Source: JAHDCC01 sp964551835
GTDB lineage: Bacteria; Actinomycetota; Acidimicrobiia; Acidimicrobiales; SZUA-35
Direction: 5' to 3'
Length of the DNA: 18,454 nucleotides
Assembly (NCBI GenBank): GCA_964551835.1
Contig: CAZKEM010000021.1
Span: 1-18,454, forward strand
Shown: piece by piece, positions 14,307-18,454 of the stretch
Layout of the letters: each line of letters starts with the position of its first letter
How positions within the stretch are numbered: the first letter of the stretch is position 1
Position numbers and translations under genes: made by a program
The notes under the pieces: generated by a model
Told to the model about the DNA's origin: nothing
The model's database searches: none
Seen by the model: only the letters and a program-made list of their open reading frames with translations

Positions 14307-14382
14307 GGTAGGTTCGGGGGTCGGTTTCCTCCACGCAACGCGAGAGTTCTTATGGACTGAGCGTTCCGACCCTCGAACTACC
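14307..14382. repeat. Long imperfect palindrome in the spacer after cbiX
   Basis: GGTAGGTTCGGGGGTCGG (14307-14324) and CCGACCCTCGAACTACC (14366-14382) pair over 17 positions with one bulged G and one G-U pair when read on the plus strand. On the minus strand that G-U becomes an A-C mismatch. Inside, AACGC (14337-14341) pairs with GCGTT (14361-14365), stacking directly on the outer stem. No T-run follows on either side, and tRNA arms cannot be drawn. It could be a structured RNA, a terminator for the chelatase operon, or a REP/MITE-like element. The rest of the 208-base spacer shows nothing distinctive. Confidence 0.6.
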
Positions 14383-14402
14383 AACAAAACGGACTGGCAA
14401 CA

Positions 14403-15371
14403 CTATCCGTGATGGTGTTCGTGGCCGTGATCGCCCGCCGCATGTGATGCCGCCAAATGTGAATGTCCAACGCCAACCGCTTGACCGGCTTTTTCCTCGT
14501 AACCGGGAAACGGTGCCCGGTACGTACAGGTATCGCAGTTAATCGTTGGTTTGTCAGCCAGTGCGTCGTTGTAACGTCTGATGATCAACTTCGCCAGTCG
14601 CTCGTCAGGTCCGAAGTAGCCGGCATCCACTACCTCTACGCCGGTTTCGTCAACGAACTGGGAGATCTCGTCGCGCGCCCGTTCGATGAGCTTGCCGCTA
14701 CATAGGAACCAGAAAAAAACTGCAATCTTAGGTTGTCCCAATTTTTGGACCGTGCGAAGTGCTTCCGGCACCAACGGCCATGTCATACCAGTGAAGCCGT
14801 TGAATAGAAAGTCCGTGTCGGTCCATTCCGCTAGAAGGCGTGAGGCTTTAACCGCATCGCCATTGGCATCGGGTTCCGACGTGCCACGAGCGATCACTAA
14901 CAGCGGTAACCCTTCGGCATCGACGTCGGCAATATTGGAAGCGCCGATTTCGATCAGCTCGGGGCTGACCCCCAACGGCGATCCGAAGGTCAGTTCAACA
15001 TGCGGATGACGGTTGCGGCCATTGAGGACGATCGCAGGGACGTCACTCTTGGAATGGCTAGCGGCTAGTAACATCAATGGGAGAATCACGATACGTTGGC
15101 ATCCGGTAGCCACCATGTGGTCCAAAACGATCCCGGCAGGCGGGTCCGTCATTTCCAAGAACCCAACCTCAACCAAAATGTCGGGCATAGCCGCCTGGGT
15201 ATGGTCCCGGATCTGATACATCTGATCGGCGCTAATCAAACACCGAGAGCCGTGACCAACGAGTAACAAGCCATCGATAGGGTTTTCTGGTCCAAGAGTT
15301 TGAACGCGGCTTAGTGGGTCGGACTTCTTCGAAGGCTTGATCGACAGCCCATTCCATCGTTCAACGATCAT
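14403..15371 (-). CDS. cbiX: Sirohydrochlorin cobaltochelatase CbiX, two-domain, with His-rich tail
   Basis: 322 residues. CbiX inserts Co2+ into sirohydrochlorin in the early-cobalt route to cobalamin. The first domain (about 33-150) has LLLVGHGSR with H40 and ASHSKSDVP with H106, the two metal-binding histidines. The second domain (about 155-275) repeats the fold with LLVIARGTSEPDAN, where the His is replaced. Residues 278-291 read NCDTCTYRAPFPGY, a Cys pair (C279, C282) typical of long CbiX proteins. The last 20 residues hold eight histidines (GHSHLAASH, then DHGHEHHHG), a likely metal reservoir. The ATG overlaps the stop of the upstream AAA/VWA chelatase gene (ATGA), so translation is coupled. 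A ferrochelatase or nickel role is possible, since class II chelatases vary in metal choice. Confidence 0.9.
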   Translation of the reverse strand: MIVERWNGLSIKPSKKSDPLSRVQTLGPENPIDGLLLVGHGSRCLISADQMYQIRDHTQAAMPDILVEVGFLEMTDPPAGIVLDHMVATGCQRIVILPLMLLAASHSKSDVPAIVLNGRNRHPHVELTFGSPLGVSPELIEIGASNIADVDAEGLPLLVIARGTSEPDANGDAVKASRLLAEWTDTDFLFNGFTGMTWPLVPEALRTVQKLGQPKIAVFFWFLCSGKLIERARDEISQFVDETGVEVVDAGYFGPDERLAKLIIRRYNDALADKPTINCDTCTYRAPFPGYEEKAGQAVGVGHSHLAASHAAGDHGHEHHHG

Positions 15372-17470
15372 ACCGACTTCTTCTTGGTCTCGGCAGCCGA
15401 CGACGTAACGGCTGACGCAATTGACTTCGACGTAACGGCTTCTAACTGAACGTACGAAGCGTTTATCGTGGTGGCTAACTTTTCGGCTAGACGCAACCGC
15501 GGCAGCGAAGTTTCACAGTCTAAGACAACAAACGGTATATCAGAGTCCCGGGCTGTTTCGGCAGCGGCTTCAGCTCGTTCCATAGCGTCTGGTTCGCCTG
15601 TCGCCCGGCCATCGGTCAACAAGATGATCGACCGGTCCCGGTCGGCGTACCGACGATCTTGAGCTATTGAGAGAGCTTTTTCTATTCCAGCGCCGAGTGG
15701 TGTAGTTCCACCCGTGCTCATGTTGCCCAGACGGAGATTTGCGACTTCGACGCTACTGGTCGGAGACAGAGCCAAGTCGGCGCCGTTGTCTTTGAACGTT
15801 ACAAGTGCAACTTGGCTTCGGTTTTGGTAGGCGTCAGCCAACAAGGTACGAATCGCACCTGCGGCCGCTTCGGATCGGTTCTCTGCTCCCATCGAACCGC
15901 TGGTGTCAACGGCGAAAATCAACAACTTCGATCGGACGCTCTTTCGGACCGCTCGACGCAGATCGGAAGCCTTTAATTTGGTAGCAGGGTCGACCGAACG
16001 TCGTTTGGCCAAATTGCGAACCGTCGCTGCGACAGCAATCGGGTTTGTTGTCGTTGGGTCGAATGGCAGATCACCAATATTGCGACCCCGAACAAACAAT
16101 GCCTCGGGATTCGTTGAAGGCTCGCGGCTGCTGCTCGGAGGAAGGGGAGGCGTATCAGAAGCCGAGTCAAGCACCGAGGGAGCTCGGGCGGGTATCCTAG
16201 GAGCTAAGCCTTCTGGGGCGGCAGGGTCAAGTGTTGTTTCGCCTGGGTCGAGCTCGTCGGTTTCTAATGGTGAGTCTTCGTCGTTGGTATCGTGTGACGT
16301 CTCGGTCTCGTCTCCATCATCGATCGGCTCCTCAGGGTCTGAGTCGCTGGCGTGGGAATGGTCTTGGCTCACGGAGCCACCCGAGTTGTCTGGTCCGTGG
16401 TTTCCCGAGCAATCTTCGACGGGTAAGAACTCTTCTTCGGACAAATCTTGATCTTCGGGCAAGTCCTGGTCGTCGGCCAAGTCGGGACCTCTCTGTTCGA
16501 GGTCGTTAACCATCTGGTTGATTTGGTCGGCTGGACGGTAGGCCGAATCGAACATCGTCTTACGGCCGCGATGGGCAAGCACGAGCGAAGCTACACGTTG
16601 AACGTCAGAAAGTACTGTGATGGCCCGTCCTTCGAAACCGGCCAAGGCGGCTGAGGTATAAGCTAGAACCAAGTCGGTTCGAAGACCTTCGACGTCGAAA
16701 TGAATCGCCAACTCGCAGCAAAATTTGATGACGTCGGCGTCTAAAGAAGCGGGCGTCGCGTCAAAGAGTTGCTGTTGAAGATCGTCGATCGGCATAGCGG
16801 GCCCTGCGTCAGCGGCGGCTGAACTAAAGCGCAAGCGCCGCATTACCGCTTCTACCCGTTGGTCGATCTCGCGGCTGGCAGCGATATCGACACACAGTCC
16901 AAAGCGGTCTAACAACTGCGGGCGTAGTTCTCCCTCCTCGGGATTCATCGATCCGACCAAGACAAAATCCGCACCGTGGGTGTGCGAAATGCCTTCTCGT
17001 TCAACTCGGTTGATACCCGACACCGCGACGTCGAGAAGCGTGTCGACGATGTGGTCAGCTAGAAGGTTGACTTCATCAACGTAAAGTACGCCGCCGTTAG
17101 CGTCGCTGAACAAACCGGGCGAGAACTTGAAATCGTTACTGGTTAACGCGGCGCCAAGATCTAACGTTCCGACGACACGGTCTTCGCTTGCCCCAAGTGG
17201 CAGATTCACAAAAGGAGTAGCAGGGCCCAAAAGGTCGGCGAGACCCCGAGCCAACGTTGTTTTACCGGACCCCTTTTCGCCGCGCAACAACACACCCCCG
17301 ATAGCGGGTTCGATCGTGCATAAAAGCAGCGCTAGTTTTGCGTCGTCAAGACCCACAACATCGGAGAAAGGAAATACCGCTGGCGGTTCAAGGCCCTCAA
17401 CCTCAGGTGTATTGCCAGCAAATTCGGAGGCGTTGTTCGCCGGTTGTGGGTCCATCATGGGGGTGTTCAT
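15368..17470 (-). CDS. Fused AAA+/VWA chelatase subunit (ChlI-ChlD / CobS-CobT type)
   Basis: 700 residues from ATG at 17470, which overlaps the cobN stop (ATGA); the frame is open for 25 more codons upstream, but they lie inside cobN and are rejected. The AAA+ domain carries Walker A GEKGSGKTT (64-72) and Walker B VLYVDEVNLL (128-137), then VGSMNPEEGELRPQLLDRFGL. A long acidic linker (about 325-430, rich in Asp, Glu and Ser, with DHSHASDSD) precedes a von Willebrand A domain with the metal-ion site D522-T-S-G-S and a LLTDGRATGEPD segment. ChlI and ChlD functions are thus in one chain. These subunits hydrolyse ATP to drive metal insertion by the large subunit. Because that partner is CobN, cobalt insertion into hydrogenobyrinic acid a,c-diamide is the likely reaction rather than magnesium insertion. 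Confidence 0.92.
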   Translation of the reverse strand: MNTPMMDPQPANNASEFAGNTPEVEGLEPPAVFPFSDVVGLDDAKLALLLCTIEPAIGGVLLRGEKGSGKTTLARGLADLLGPATPFVNLPLGASEDRVVGTLDLGAALTSNDFKFSPGLFSDANGGVLYVDEVNLLADHIVDTLLDVAVSGINRVEREGISHTHGADFVLVGSMNPEEGELRPQLLDRFGLCVDIAASREIDQRVEAVMRRLRFSSAAADAGPAMPIDDLQQQLFDATPASLDADVIKFCCELAIHFDVEGLRTDLVLAYTSAALAGFEGRAITVLSDVQRVASLVLAHRGRKTMFDSAYRPADQINQMVNDLEQRGPDLADDQDLPEDQDLSEEEFLPVEDCSGNHGPDNSGGSVSQDHSHASDSDPEEPIDDGDETETSHDTNDEDSPLETDELDPGETTLDPAAPEGLAPRIPARAPSVLDSASDTPPLPPSSSREPSTNPEALFVRGRNIGDLPFDPTTTNPIAVAATVRNLAKRRSVDPATKLKASDLRRAVRKSVRSKLLIFAVDTSGSMGAENRSEAAAGAIRTLLADAYQNRSQVALVTFKDNGADLALSPTSSVEVANLRLGNMSTGGTTPLGAGIEKALSIAQDRRYADRDRSIILLTDGRATGEPDAMERAEAAAETARDSDIPFVVLDCETSLPRLRLAEKLATTINASYVQLEAVTSKSIASAVTSSAAETKKKSV

Positions 17471-18454
17471 CGTTTCTCTTCCCAACCTTCCGACTCTAAA
17501 ATAGCCTTCTTTAGTGTTGTACGCGCTTGTTCTGATGCATCCCACATTCCCCGCTGGTCTGCTTCTAATAGGCGTTCTGCTATCGATCGTAGCGCCCAGG
17601 GGTTAGACCGCTCGAAAAACTCTCGTGTTCGTTTGTCTCCCACATAGGCTTCGGTGACTCGTTCATACATCCAGTCTTCGACCACCTGGGCGGTGGCGTC
17701 GTAGCCAAACAAGTAGTCGACCGTTGCCGCGAGTTCGAAGGCGCCCTTGTAGCCATGTTGTTTCATCGCTTCGATCCACTTGGGGTTGATCACACGGCTG
17801 CGAACGACCCGGGCTGCCTCTTCGGCCAATGTTCGAACTTTCGGGTTGGCTGGGTCGGAACTGTCACCGAACCAGGCCTTGGGTTCTTCGCCTCTAAGTA
17901 GACGGACGGCGGCAACCATGCCGCCGTGATCCTGTAAATAGTCGTCTGAGTCGAATATGTCGTGCTCACGGTTGTCTTGGTTTTTGACGGCGACTTCGAT
18001 GGCGCCAAACCTTCGTTTCATAGCTTCGGGTTGTGCTTCACCGTGATTGCCTCGCCGATAGGCAAACCCCGACCAAGCCAAATACACTTCGGCTAGGTCG
18101 GCATCGGTGCGCCAGTTCTTCGATTCGAGAACTGGAAGAATGCCGGATCCGTATCCGCCCGGAGGGGGGCCGAAGATTCGAGCGTCATCGTCGGTCGACT
18201 CGACTAACGGGTTTGAATCAACAGGTTCGTCGAGACCAGCGACCAAGGTGACTGCGTCGTCGAGCAGGTCGATGACGTGGGGAAAGGCGTCTCGAAAGAA
18301 CCCGGATATTCGCAACGTCACGTCGACACGTGCGCGGACTAGTTCGTCCAGCGGAATGCCTTCGCGTCCGGTTCCTCGCTGATTTTCGTCATTCCATATG
18401 GGTCGCACGCCGAGCAAGGACAGTGCTTCGGCCGCGTCGTCGCCCGTCGTACGC
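17467..18454 (-). CDS. cobN: Cobaltochelatase large subunit CobN, C-terminal part (5' end outside window)
   Basis: The frame is open to the window edge, giving the last 328 or so residues of a protein normally about 1,200 long. CobN marks are TTGDDAAEALSLLGVRPIW, RISGFFRDAFPHVIDLLDDA, FGPPPGGYGSGI, VYLAWSGFAYRRG, NQDNREHDIFDSDDYLQDHGGM and MKQHGYKGAFELAATVDYLFG. CobN binds the corrin ring and cobalt in the aerobic, late-insertion cobalamin pathway. An internal TTG at 18417 should not be taken as the start, because the conserved sequence continues upstream of it. The stop overlaps the start of the fused AAA/VWA subunit (ATGA), so CobN and its ATPase partner are made together. Any cobalamin riboswitch would lie before the missing 5' end. 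Confidence 0.95.
   Translation of the reverse strand, partial: RTTGDDAAEALSLLGVRPIWNDENQRGTGREGIPLDELVRARVDVTLRISGFFRDAFPHVIDLLDDAVTLVAGLDEPVDSNPLVESTDDDARIFGPPPGGYGSGILPVLESKNWRTDADLAEVYLAWSGFAYRRGNHGEAQPEAMKRRFGAIEVAVKNQDNREHDIFDSDDYLQDHGGMVAAVRLLRGEEPKAWFGDSSDPANPKVRTLAEEAARVVRSRVINPKWIEAMKQHGYKGAFELAATVDYLFGYDATAQVVEDWMYERVTEAYVGDKRTREFFERSNPWALRSIAERLLEADQRGMWDASEQARTTLKKAILESEGWEEKR

Noticed and set aside
14307..14382. tRNA gene suggested by the length of 76 bases and a GTTCG motif
   Set aside because: The sequence folds as one long stem; no D, anticodon and T arms can be drawn.
17471..17545. 25-codon extension of the AAA/VWA chelatase subunit into cobN
   Set aside because: The ATG at 17470 forms a four-base overlap with the cobN stop, and the extra residues are a shadow of the conserved CobN end.

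Overview
The window is a piece of an actinobacterial chromosome of moderate GC. By inference it comes from a deep, probably aquatic lineage such as Acidimicrobiia rather than a high-GC actinomycete. The evidence is gene content and order. The left part repeats the block known from Mycobacterium tuberculosis as sigM - mviN - DUF6049 - mutT4 - pcnA. The middle repeats DUF5318 - ponA1 - rpsF - ssb - rpsR - rplI - dnaB. In M. tuberculosis these two blocks lie on opposite sides of oriC; here only a 46-codon gene and a globin gene separate them.

Region 1 (1-4727, minus strand) is a coupled operon: an acetyltransferase, a DUF6049 envelope protein, a transmembrane Ser/Thr kinase with an extracellular jelly-roll-like domain, and the start of an ECF sigma factor. 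The kinase resembles the C-terminal half of mycobacterial MviN (Rv3910), but the MurJ flippase half is missing and the catalytic residues are intact. Region 2 (4824-6736) holds pcnA (CCA-adding enzyme) with no recognisable HD motif. It meets, tail to tail, a tiny basic protein gene that reads toward it, followed by a truncated haemoglobin gene. Region 3 (6959-13422, plus strand) holds DUF5318, a bifunctional class A penicillin-binding protein with a strikingly Asn-rich tail, a hairpin-containing leader, rpsF-ssb-rpsR-rplI with an unusually long S18, a cluster of DnaA-box-like sites, and dnaB without an intein.

Region 4 (13484-14382) has two small membrane-protein genes on the minus strand and an isolated long imperfect palindrome. 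Region 5 (14403-18454, minus strand) is a translationally coupled metal-chelatase operon: the C-terminal part of CobN, a fused AAA+/VWA (ChlI-ChlD type) chelatase subunit, and a two-domain CbiX with a His-rich tail. Together these point to cobalt insertion for cobalamin synthesis.

Most of the window is housekeeping. I see no CRISPR array, insertion sequence, tRNA, rRNA or phage gene, and no stretch over 300 bases lacks a gene. The most unusual items are the kinase separated from MurJ, the extended Cys-free S18, the 46-residue protein missed by length cut-offs, the DnaA-box cluster before dnaB, the 76-base palindrome, and the two types of cobalt chelatase in one operon.
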